From assembly GCA_928212115.1 (NCBI GenBank), contig CAKMRJ010001112.1, positions 400,334,431-400,398,430 of the forward strand: DNA of 64,000 nt, read 5' to 3'. Shown in pieces: positions 46,560 to 56,299 of the stretch. A program made the position numbers and the translations under genes. Origin of the DNA: Lactuca virosa. Its lineage: Eukaryota > Streptophyta > Magnoliopsida > Asterales > Asteraceae. Below the pieces are notes generated by a model. The model ran no database searches and was not told the origin of the DNA. It was given only the letters and a program-made list of their open reading frames with translations. How positions within the stretch are numbered: position 1 is the first letter of the stretch; every line of letters starts with the position of its first letter.

Positions 46560-47288
46560 CTCTTTTTTCTCTATAATTTCCCAGTTTTCACGTCACAAAA
46601 TTACTAAAGCAGTAAATTTACAAAATAGATAAAATGGTAAATTTAATTGCAAAACATTAATATTTGATACAATCTCAAAAGACTACATTATTAAATATAA
46701 TTCATATGAAGAACAAAATTATTAACTTGAGGAAATTTGCATAATCATCACATGCCTTATCATTTGTGTACATAACACTACATTCTACATGGTTTATAAA
46801 AACACCATCAACAATGGATTGCTTCTCATCATAGTGTGCCCTTTTTTGCTCCCTAAAGCTTCTTGCACTCTTCCCACTTTCATTATCTGAAAAAAAAAAG
46901 GATGAAGGAACTATGAGAAGAAGGAACCTTGATCTTGATGACCATCTATTTCATCTTCATCATCCGAAGATGTCCATCCAGAATGCAATCTCATTCAGTG
47001 CTAAACGGATTTCAACTGAACATAATCCAAACCACCTTCTGGAAAAAATAAAAAAGTGTAAATTGTAAGTAAAATGACCACATTTTAATGATTTTATAAA
47101 TAAAAGATGAATAAATTTATATACCATTGAAGTTTTTTTTTTCTGATGTAACAAAGGTAAGCATCTGTTCCAAATAGGTTGGATTCCCATATATTTGCAC
47201 ATATTCACTAATCGAGGCCTAATAAATAGAAATTTTTATGAAATAAATCAAATTCAAATTATGTAATGTGTACAATTTAATTGGTACC
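46560..47288 (-). other. Unassigned part of the CACTA element, possible captured exons
   Basis: On the minus strand, 47150-47220 reads ASISEYVQIYGNPTYLEQML and 46940-47040 reads GLDYVQLK then SGWTSSDDEDEIDGHQDQ. These look like exon sequence but match nothing I recognise. They could be further captured gene pieces or part of a lost transposition gene. Confidence 0.35.
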
Positions 47289-48950
47289 TGTTTCAAGAAA
47301 ACATGCAACTGGGGATGTGAATCTTGATCGATTAAAACATTATCCAAAATTGTCTGAAATGATGTTACAATTCCCATTTCTTTGTATATGTTGTAAAGCC
47401 GGGGTAGCTGAATAACACAAGTATGCATATAAATTATAATGTTAGTTGATATTAAAGTATAAACATTTGGTGTCTTTTAAAGTATTGTAGTAAGAGATCA
47501 CCTGAATCAACCAGACAACATTCTCACTGTATAATTCATTGTTTACAATCCAACTAGCTAAATTGTCCCATTCACTTTGCTTTCTTCCATATATAGATAT
47601 TCTGTATTCAGCCATCTGTCAAAAGGCAAAAGCTTTAAGTGTAAGTGTAAGTGGAAGTGTCATGCATGGATCAAAACAAATAAAAGGAATAAATAAATAA
47701 CATGGATTTCAAAACTCACTTGTCCCATTCACTTTGCTTTCTTCCATATATAGATATTTACTCGCTTCAAGATCTGCAAACACTTGGCTTGTTACCTCAA
47801 CAAGAAAACGACCTGAAAAAGTAGTGAAACTTACCCCGAATAAGATTGTCCTGTTTCAAGAAAATCTCCCGAAGCCTGCTTTGACCACATGGGTTGTATT
47901 TCAGATTGAATTTATCAAAATGATGAAATGTGCACATCTAATTGATCAACATTCAGGTCGTATCTACATTTAAGACTTATGATCAGAAAAAAAAAACATT
48001 CACACAAGAAGATATAATTGTTCTACAGATAGTAAAGTTACCCGGTTAAATCCAAGCTCTCAAAAACCTCTTTTAAGGTCAGATATGTCCCATCACAAAA
48101 TATTACAACCTGAAACAGGAAAAAGGAAACTTTGATTCATGCAAAAGAGAAACACATTTTTAAATGATCAAGAAATAGATATGAAGCATTACCTCATATG
48201 GTTTCTTTTTGAACTTGGACTTAATGAACCTCAACAGATGCTTTTGATTCATGCTATCTTACAATCTTTATCTGCATAAACATGAACCACGCCATCTTCC
48301 ATTTGAAAATAATGTTGCAACCATTTGAATATCAAGTCAAGATTCAAGAAAATAAGCATCAAGAACAAACTTGTGTCAGAAACTTCAAACCTACATCATA
48401 TTTTGTCTCAGGGGTATACTCAAAAGGATTTGGATTACGCTTTGGAGAACTAGGATCAGATATAACTTGTTTCTCCCATGGAGCAATGCTTTCTCTGAAC
48501 ACATAGCTCTTTCGCATCTCAAGACAACCTTGTAATGCTCTATAAACCTCTGCTTCATCAGAAGATGGTGTCTCTGCAATAAGAGGAGTTGGAAAGAAAG
48601 AAGATTATTCAATTTTCAAATACTTGTGTATGTATGTCTTTTCCTGCATAGATGAAATTACAAACAAAAAGAAAGAGAGAAGATTACCAAATGGGCTAAT
48701 TCTCAGCCTTACAAAGGTCTCGTGCTCTGGTTCTTTCCTAAGAATATCAGCAACTACAGGATCTGGTTGAACACCATGCAGGTCTCCAGATACACTATGC
48801 TCTCCATTTGCATTATTATGTTCTGGTAAGCTCCCATGACCCTGTTTGGTAAATGCCAAACAGATGTTAAAAAGCGTGTGTTTCAAGATGGAATATCAGG
48901 TATCAGTTACAAACACACACGGAGATCTAATAATGTATCAAAAGCTTACA
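47289..48950 (-). pseudogene. Captured AMP deaminase gene fragment (about ten exon pieces)
   Basis: Reading down the minus strand, pieces match plant AMP deaminase (FAC1 type), which turns AMP into IMP. They are: 48950-49040 (acidic DADMTDNADLD), 48688-48841 (VQPDPVVADILRKEPEHETF), 48395-48573 (ALQGCLEMRKSYVFRESIAP and FEYTPETKYD), about 48255-48325 (HYFQMEDGVVHVYADKD), 48193-48255 (CMNQKHLLRFIKSK), about 48042-48110 (VVIFCDGTYLTLKEVFESLD), about 47834-47975 (FNLKYNPCGQSRLREIFLKQ), about 47752-47812, about 47503-47615 (AEYRISIYGRKQSEWDNLAS, ending VVWLIQ), and 47289-47409 (LPRLYNIYKEMG to FLKQ). Several keep GT/AG borders. The join before CMNQK has lost the preceding metal-binding HxH segment, and the C-terminal catalytic half is absent. 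It cannot be an enzyme. Confidence 0.9.
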
Positions 48951-49065
48951 GCATTTCCATTAGTATGAAGGTATGTTGTATCTAGATCAGCATTGTCAGT
49001 CATATCAGCATCTTCTTCAGACGAATAGGAAGTAGACAAAGAGAGTAAAAGGGAAGGATAAGTAC

Positions 49066-49145
49066 CGATTGGAGAGGATACGTGATGATTTGAGCAATGA
49101 TACCTCCGCCAGCTCCTACAAGGCCATTCACGACGGTGTTCGAAA
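49066..49145 (-). pseudogene. Captured mitochondrial-carrier-family exon (PXN-like)
   Basis: The minus strand reads VNGLVGAGGGIIAQIITYPL then QS, followed by a GT donor (GTACTT). This matches the first helix of plant peroxisomal NAD carrier-type proteins, including the proline of the PxD/E-type motif start. It lies upstream of the AMP deaminase pieces in the same orientation, so a read-through transcript could join them. It is a single exon and non-functional alone. Confidence 0.6.
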
Positions 49146-49760
49146 TTCCTCTCCGTCGATGATTCCTGTGAGAGCTATGAAACCATAGAAAATCACAATT
49201 CCAGTTTCAAACACATAATTGCTAACATAAACCCCAATTCCAGTTTCTAACCGAGAATTGCTAACCTAGGTCGCCAGGGTGGGGCTTGTAATAGTTAGAA
49301 CTCGTAACCGGGGATGAAAAGGAAGCCGATAGTTGGAATCGTCGGTGTTGAAGCTGATCGTCGGTGGTCTTCGGCAACTAGCATGAGGATCGGTGGAGAG
49401 AGGAAGAAGATTTGCCGGTGGTGGGAGGTGTGGAAGTCGTCAGCAGAGAATCTTTGACCGATCGATCGAGAGAGACCGATGATTGATTACTTAGCGTGCG
49501 TGAATGAAACGAAGGGGCTGTTCCAATTTTGGCTGTAGAGAGCTGTGAGGACGACATAGCTATCCCCAAAACGACCTTCCCCATTATTTCCGTCAAAGGA
49601 TTTAAAAAATATGTTATTTATTTTTTATTTTTTTTTATTGGAGCGAGAAGACGTCCCCATAGGTGTTTCAAGAACGCGCCAAATTCACTTTCGTTCCCGC
49701 CTAACATGTTGAGACGAGAGGTCGTCGTTGTAGCTTCAAAAGTCAAAAATAATTAGTCAA
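49146..49760 (-). other. Upstream part of the captured segment
   Basis: GC-richer than its surroundings, with pieces resembling a 5' untranslated exon or promoter on the minus strand. An open frame at 49378-49596 (minus) is serine/threonine-rich and matches no family I know. Confidence 0.4.
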
Positions 49761-50210
49761 CTCTATGGCAACAACATGTCGTCCCTATAGGGCGACTATT
49801 GCGACGACATATGTTGTCCCTATAGATCTCGTCTCTATAGGTGCTTATTCTTGTAGTGCCATTGGATGATCAAATCCAAATTCTTCCTCTGCTTGATGTA
49901 GCAAGTCTTGGAACGAAGGCTGGTTTAATAATGATAAAGGAACAACAAATCGTCTTTTCTCTTGATTACCAACATAAACTGCAAAATGTCCTTTAGGGAT
50001 GATTTTTGTAGATGACGATGGACGGCTTCCGTTGGACAATGATCGACCAAGAACTTTCTTTGCTTGAATGATCCGAGGCATACGAATAGCCATGTATATA
50101 TGAAGGGTAAGGTCACTTAATTTGTTTTGGTAAAGAAATGCAATATGAAAGGATTTCGTTTTTGTGACAGGTGCTGTGGAGGAGTTGTGCTTGATATCTG
50201 CACAATTGGA

Positions 50211-50223
50211 TGCATTATATAGG
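50211..50223 (-). promoter_or_regulatory. TATA box of SAUR-B copy 3
   Basis: Minus-strand CCTATATAATGCA-type sequence about 120 bp upstream of the ATG at 50093, as in the other copies. Confidence 0.55.
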
Positions 50224-52737
50224 TGTAAGAAGATTTCAATAAGATTGGGTAATAGTAGGAATTTTAGCGAAGAGATTGTGACACATTCTAGCAAAATGCA
50301 AGATCACATGGTTTTGTCTTCCAATTTGTTATTGGACCCAAAGGATTAGACGTTGAATGAAGTATGCCACATATTTTCTGCAATGTAAGTGGAAAAGAGT
50401 GAGCAAAACTATGGCCCAAATGTATATTGGATTCTGAAGGACATGCACCATTATTATTCACATGGCTATGTTTCATTAATAATCGTAATATTTTGCATCT
50501 TTGTAATTAATTTATTTTTTGAAGTACAACCATTCCACCATTTTAGGTGGTGAAGTGGTCAGCACTATCAAAAATGAAAAGGGATCAAATCTAATTAGGA
50601 ATATGAATCAACCACCTACTAATATGCTTGTGAAGAAAATGTTCCACTCTAACTAAATGGGAATCGAGAGTGTCATTGGATGTATTTATGGGGGATTGGC
50701 CATTCAAGAAGAAAATGTTGTTTCTTTCATCTAACCTGAAAAAGGGAGAGCTGTTTGAACGTGGTTTATTTTTATATTTATTTTTTTTGTAGATGTTGAA
50801 CAGATAGAAAAATGTTAATCTTAATTTGGTAGCTTGGGTTAAAAATCTTGTTATCACTCAAAACTCGTGTAATTAACTATTATAGCTGGCATATTTGTTA
50901 GCCCATTTTGGTATGTATATCTATGTATTTATACATACCCGACCCATTGGTGTTGACATTCGGCCTATGTATGTTGTACAAGTATATATTCTTTTTCTTT
51001 AATGAGAATTGGGATTGATGTGGAAACACGTTTTAATATAACATCAAATTTGTAACAGACTTTTCCTGATTATCTCACTTCAGCCTCAAATCCATATCTT
51101 CTCCTTTTCTTCCTGTTAGTCTTCATTCTCCGTACAACCATAGTCACCACCTTCTCTTCTCACCGATGTCTTGAACTTTTTGAGATCCACCGCATCATGT
51201 TTAGCGTCGTTGAACATCTCTTGACCATCCCGACAGAACCCCACAAAGCAATGAAAAAATTGACTCTCTTCTCAAGTTTTAGATTTATGCTGAAAGACGG
51301 GAAAAGTCTTCATATTGGGACCGTGAACGTTTTGATATTGAAAAATCCCAAAAAATTTGATTTTCTCTTTCTCAATATACCAACTTGCACTTTAGTCGAT
51401 CGATGTTGACTTTGGTACCTTTTGACGAAGGACGTTCTAATTGATATCCCAATTTGGTTTCCCTCTTGACTCTTTTATTATGAGGTTGTTATATAATAGT
51501 TATTAATTTTTTGGCTTTTAAACCAACTATGTGGGCAATGAGTATTTAACCTTCGATTTGCCTAGCTATAAGTTCGAAATTTCAATGGTTTTTGAAACGA
51601 TTTATAATATCCAAATAAAAACTCTTTTGAGATTGTTTTTTTTAGATTCTACTTACGGTATGGTTGAATAAAGGTTTTTTTTCTCTTTTTTTTCTCTCTT
51701 TTTTTTCTTTTATTTTTAACTTTGTGACTTCTCTAATTGATAAAGTTGCTAGAAATTTTCGTGTTTGTCAATAAAATTATAAAAATGTTAGAATTAATAT
51801 TGTCATTTTAGCAAATAACCTTATATTTTAATACAAGTATACCTTTTAACCGATTGATGTGGATTCAACTAAGATGATTGACCATTTCATTCGTTGATGT
51901 TGTTGTGTTGTGAATCTTTCTTTCGTTCTTAACTTTTGATGTTTATGTGCTGTGAATTGATTTTTTGTTATCTGTTGTATAGCTTGCCAAGGAAGATGCT
52001 TATAGGATGACACAAGAGCCCTTCATCATCTATAATTACCGGTTTGGAAAACTGTGTGTTTAGAAACTTTTGCTCTTAAATGGCCTTTCCTTTTTAATTC
52101 ATAAAGACACAATACATGTGCTTGATTATGCCATGATTAATTCAATTTGGTTACCATCATATGTTAAACATATGTAAATGGTGTTTAATTTAAGTAATTG
52201 AATATATTGGTGATTAAATATAGTTACATTTATATATTGTAGTTTGAAAAATTATTGATTTATACATTTATTATGTTAATAATTTGTTATTTATCATCAT
52301 TCCCAATTATACAGGTAAAATCATCATTTACTTATATCCAGACAGTTGAATAAGTTGATAAAGTAGACATTCTTAATGTATATGACACTTTATCCACACT
52401 CATTTGTGAGAGTTCAAACCCTAAAAATGGCATATGCATTTTGGATTGTGTCCTTTTTTTGTATTTTCTTTTATTATAAATCATCTTTTTCTTTTATTAA
52501 ACAATATTTATAAATGTGTTGGGTCTTTCATAAGGTACAAATATAGGTGCTTTATTTTTCTTATCTTGTTGTAGGCATGGACGACCAATAGACCGGCCCT
52601 GCTGGCTATAAGATTTAACATCCTTGTGTTAATCTTTCATCATTGATATAATGTAGATCCCATATTAATCTATCGTGATATTTACTAATCACCACTAATC
52701 ATACACTAATCATACACATAGCATATGAACGTGTAGG
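50224..52737. other. AT-rich spacer, copy 3
   Basis: This matches 924-3420 and 11641-13960 with more changes, and has no supported gene. It keeps the segment near 52515-52640 that copy 2 lacks. Around 51001-51060 it has an extra stretch (GATGTGGAAACACG...) not seen in copies 1 and 2. Confidence 0.65.
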
Positions 52738-53288
52738 TAATAACATGTGTCGAAATTTCACGGCTTGGGGGACCACTCACGTGCACCCATGCATTGCTTG
52801 AGTTTGAGGGTGAGTGTCCACTTGCAGCACGTTTTGGCTTAGGCTTGTGTCTAATGCAGCCACATGTCTTGTGAAGTTAGACTATGATTAAATGATGCTA
52901 TCTACCCATTTTGTGGCGCCGCCCACATGGCCTTTCTCCTACACTTAGAAAAATTTAGTCGTTCTCCATCTTTCTTTCTTATTTTTCTTCTCGTCTTGTA
53001 ACAACCATAGATTCTTCATATGATATCAGATTTCGATGCATCTTATATCCATGGAAAGTTAGTAAAGTGTGTTGCAACTTCTCATCAAACATCTTTGGTT
53101 GAACATGTACAAATATGGAGTTATTAACTGTAAATTTTATGTTTTAACTTGACTTTTCTAAATGATCATAACTACTACATAATGATTCCAATTTTCTTGA
53201 ATCATTTTTCTATGTTTTTGTTGACATAATGTTTATAACATTCGTTTTATAAATTTTTCTGAATCATTCTAGATCTGTAGCTATTAAC
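52738..53288. other. Copy 3-specific replacement segment
   Basis: About 550 bp replaces the stretch equivalent to 13965-14465. It contains GTAACAACC-like and TCATAACTACTACATAATGA words that recall LTR sequence, but no clear ends or target duplication. It is probably an insertion with an accompanying deletion. Confidence 0.5.
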
Positions 53289-53727
53289 CTCCAAAGTTAG
53301 TACCTTGGATTTTTGAAATAACCCATAACTTATGAATGAATTGTCTTTTAACTTTGCAAGCTCATAATTTGCTCATTTTTTACCAATTAAGTTGATTCAT
53401 TTTTCATTGTTTAGTATTATACGTCCTCTTTCCATTTCAACCTTGTTTGTTCCTTAACACCTTCGTTTGGTTAGCCTCCCATTGCTCCAAATTCACTACT
53501 TTCATTATTTCAAGTAAATTTTAATTTTTCACAATTCTTCTCATTTTACCCTCATTTCCATGAAACTCATTTCTAATAAATTATATGACTTATAATAACA
53601 TATATAAAGGTAATAACAATCATACTTTCTTATTTTTGTCGCTTTTGACCAAATTACACTTTTTGTACTATTACACGTATATAAGACTAGAATTTTCATT
53701 CCGTTTCATATCAACCATTTATGACAC

Positions 53728-54096
53728 CACTAGAACATTACCTAGTTTTTGGTGCGATAGGGTTTTTTTTGGTGCGGTGGTAGCCTAAAAGATTTTGATG
53801 CGATAGGGTTTTTTTGGGTGCCGTTGTAGCTAAAACAGTACTAGTAAAAGAATTTCGCATCAATACACCAACCAACTACACCATTTAAAGCATTTATCAG
53901 TGTGGTTCCTATAACCGTAATAAAAAGCATTAAAAGCGTATTTATTGGTGCATTAGTTCGATACCGCACCATTATATCATAGAAAACCAACCAAAAAATC
54001 ATGGAATCATCCCTCTAAAAGTTTCATTCAAAAATTTCATCTTGCGCTAGTTCTCTCCATATATATAGATACCTTTCCCAAATCTTCCCTCTTCAT
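53728..54096. mobile_element. CACTA-like non-autonomous element, copy 3 (truncated)
   Basis: The left 369 bp of the element at 4347-5366 and 14907-15931, cut off by the gypsy element at 54097. Confidence 0.55.
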
Positions 54097-55020
54097 TGTA
54101 ACATCCCAAAATTCATGACCAAAAATTTCATTTTAAATTAAGTAATGTATAAAATAGTAGTCTGAAAACATTAATAGTATCATCTCATATCATAACCAAA
54201 ACCAATATCTCAATAACCAAAACATGTCATAAGAAAACATCATTAAAGTACAAATCCCAAAGATCTCATGTGCGGAAAATCATAGTGTGATGCGTTGCGA
54301 TCATGTCGGCCCCTTTCCTTTCGAATAAAAAGTACCTGAAACCAAAACAGAAAACCGTAAGCATGAAGCTTAGTGAGTTCCCTCATCATACCACATACCA
54401 TACGATACACATACTGCCTAGGATATCCGGGTGCTGGCCTACCCCCTTCGGTCTCTTTCAACCGGTAAACGCCTAGCATATCAGGGTGCGGGCGTACCCA
54501 TTCGGTCTCTTTCAACCGATAAATGCCTAGCATATATGGGTGTTGGCCTACCCTTTCGGTCTCTTTCAACCGGTTACGAGGTCTATTTCGCTCCCCTACC
54601 ACTACCACATAATAGCATACATAATCATATTGTCAGGCATATATGGGTGCCTGACCTACCCCTTCGGTCTTATCGACCAGATACAAGATCTATTTCACCC
54701 CCTGCCACTATCACATAATATCATAGCATACTAACACATAAATCATAACAGATAGTGGCATGCCAGATAATTATCATAAAGACAATCATCTAACTATAAA
54801 CTCCTACTAGTGGGTCGGCCTTGGAGCCTTAGACCCACTGCTACCGGGAAGGTAACTCACCTCAAATGCTGTAAAGTAGCTGAACAATCCTCGGCTCTGA
54901 AATCAACCCAACTCAAACCCCTCAGATGAACCAGAAATGAAGCCCAACTTCTGGATCTACAGGCTCTCTTCAAGTCCTTGCTCCTTCTTTAAACTCCTTG
55001 CTCAAGAACCAGGCGTTACA
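54097..55020 (-). repeat. 3' LTR of the minus-strand gypsy element (924 bp)
   Basis: On the minus strand it begins TGTAACGCCTGG directly after the polypurine tract and ends GGGATGTTACA. It holds a 54-58 bp minisatellite (54415-54590) and an AGGTGAGTTACC splice-donor-like site near 54860. Confidence 0.85.
54415..54590. repeat. 54-58 bp minisatellite (3' LTR), three units plus one stray
   Basis: Units of the type GCCTAGCATATCAGGGTGCG followed by TTCGGTCTCTTTCAACCGGT. Three are in tandem, and a diverged one lies near 54636-54690. Frames on both strands are repeat artefacts. Confidence 0.85.
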
Positions 55021-55034
55021 ACTCTCCCCCACTT
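55021..55034 (-). other. Polypurine tract of the minus-strand gypsy element
   Basis: AAGTGGGGGAGAGT on the minus strand, directly before the 3' LTR. Confidence 0.85.
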
Positions 55035-55109
55035 GTTTCAGACTTCGTTCTCAAAGTCTTCCGTCCCAAATAACTCTGGATAGTGCTCCCTCATCTCCTC
55101 CTCTGGCTC

Positions 55110-55481
55110 CTATGTCCACTCTGAACCCTTATGGTGCAGCCATTTCACCTTCACTAACTGCACAAACTTGTTTCTCAAGATTCTCATCTTGCGATCCAGA
55201 ATCGCCACTTGTCTCTCCATATAGTTCAGGCAGTCGTCCACCTGGATATCCTCCAAAGGCACAACTGTGGAATCATCCACTAAGCACTTCCGCAGCCGGG
55301 AAACATAAAAAGTATTGTGGATCTGACTAAGCTCGGCTGGCAAATCCAGTCGATACGCAACCCGTCCCACCCGGGCCAAAACCCTAAACGGACCGATGTA
55401 CCTGGGGCCTAGCTTGCCCTGCTTCCTGAACCGGATGACACCTTTCCAAGGAGACACCTTCAGGAGAACCATATCTCCCAC
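55110..55481 (-). pseudogene. pol: Integrase C-terminal module of gypsy pol
   Basis: The minus strand reads MGDMVLLKVSPWKGVIRFRK, GPRYIGPFRVLARVGRVAYR, HNTFYVSRLRKCL and KVKWLHHKGSEWT. This is the SH3-like region and the linker typical of Tekay/Del chromovirus integrases, ending with a chromodomain-like segment. It is open for 120 codons and then stops before the usual WE..M ending. Confidence 0.9.
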
Positions 55482-55523
55482 CTGGAACTCTAAGTCCGAC
55501 AGACGTTTGTCGGCATAGCTCTT

Positions 55524-56290
55524 CTACAGACTCTGAGCTGTCCGGAGCCTGCTCCGGACCTGCTGTATCATCTCGGTAGTCTTGAGTACTACCTCGGTAC
55601 TCCCCATGACCCTCTGACCGACCTCGCCCCAACATATTGGGGTCCTACATTTCCTCCCATAGAGCATCTCGAAGGGAGGCCGGTCAATACTGGCGTGGTA
55701 GCTATTATTATTAGAAAACTCTGCCAATGGAAGGTAGGTATCCCAGCTAGCACCGAAGTCTAAAACGCACTTGCGCAGCATATCCTCCAAGGTCTAGATG
55801 GTCCGCTCGCTCTTACCATCCATCTGCGGGTGGAAAGTCGTGTTGAAGTGTAGACGAGTACCCAACTCGTCATGAAATTTGTTCCAGAATCTGGAAGTGA
55901 ATCGCATATTCCTGTCGGAAATCACAGAAACCGACACCCCATGCCGAGCTACTACCTCCCTGATGTAGATGTCAGCTAGCTTCTCGGCCGAAATACTCTC
56001 CTGAATCAGTATGAAATGGGCGCTCTTGGTCAATCGATCCATGATGACCCATATCGTGTCAACTCTGCGCGTTGTCCATGGTAACTTCGTAATGAAGTCC
56101 ATAGTGATCTCCTCCCACTTCCACACAGGAATATCCAACGGCTCCATTTTTCTGTGTGGTATCTGGTGCTCTGCTTTGACTTTCCTGCAAGTCAAGCATC
56201 ACTCAACGTACCAGGCTACATCCCGTTTCATTCAAGGCCACCAGTAATCAGGGCGAAGATCCCGATACATCTTCGTCGCCCCGGGATGGA
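55524..56290 (-). pseudogene. pol: Integrase core of gypsy pol
   Basis: A DDE integrase that would insert the cDNA into the genome. The zinc-binding part (YRDLRPDYWWP, CLTCRKVKAEH) at 56160-56290 has stops. The core at 55794-56195 shows the first D in TMDFITKLP, the second in VISDRN and the E in GKSERTI. The second half at 55524-55790 reads YLPLAEFSNNNSYH, MLYGRKCRTPICW. A stop splits the halves near 55793, so the full core is not translatable. Confidence 0.9.
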
Positions 56291-56299
56291 TAGAAAATC

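Larger units (their letters stand above)
46122..49858 (-). mobile_element. Gene-capturing CACTA element (3,737 bp)
   Basis: It begins CACTACAAGAAACGGGAC and ends with inverted CACTACAAGAATAAGCAC, sharing the first 11 bases. A perfect CCA duplication flanks it (46119-46121, 49859-49861), and the empty site in copy 2 has one CCA. Both ends carry GACGACATGTCGTC palindromes and CTATAGAGACG words. No transposase is present. The interior holds pieces of at least two host genes on the minus strand: an AMP deaminase and a mitochondrial-carrier-family protein. It is a Pack-CACTA in the sense used for transduplicating elements. Confidence 0.95.
46051..50093 (-). pseudogene. SAUR-B copy 3, SAUR gene split by a CACTA transposon
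   Basis: The start is CAT at 50091-50093 and the stop 46051-46053. Removing 46122-49858 and one CCA leaves 71 + 232 = 303 nt, again 100 codons plus stop with no other lesion. Codons 1-77 lie right of the transposon and contain the N-terminus and most of the SAUR domain (PKGHFAVYVGNQEKRRFVV, AEEEFGFDHP). The rest, GGLTIPCREEVF and the tail, lies left of it. The copia insertion site of copies 1 and 2 is empty here (at 50036-50040). Because the duplication is 3 bp, even an imprecise cut leaving CCACCA would keep the frame and add one codon. Confidence 0.95.
45887..54096. repeat. Tandem SAUR unit, copy 3 (truncated)
   Basis: The third period begins as in copies 1 and 2. Without the CACTA element and one CCA, 4,470 bp remain. 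It stops at 54096 inside the CACTA-like element, where a gypsy element begins, so SAUR-A of this copy is lost or lies elsewhere. It is more diverged than copies 1 and 2 are from each other (a rewritten stretch at 52738-53288). Confidence 0.9.

Noticed and set aside
47289..48950. Functional AMP deaminase gene
   Set aside because: Exons are partial, the metal-binding HxH segment and C-terminal half are missing, and it lies inside a transposon.
54243..54734. Frames of about 100 codons in the 3' LTR
   Set aside because: They are repeated peptides encoded by the 54-58 bp minisatellite; 60902-61404 is the same case with the 41-bp units.
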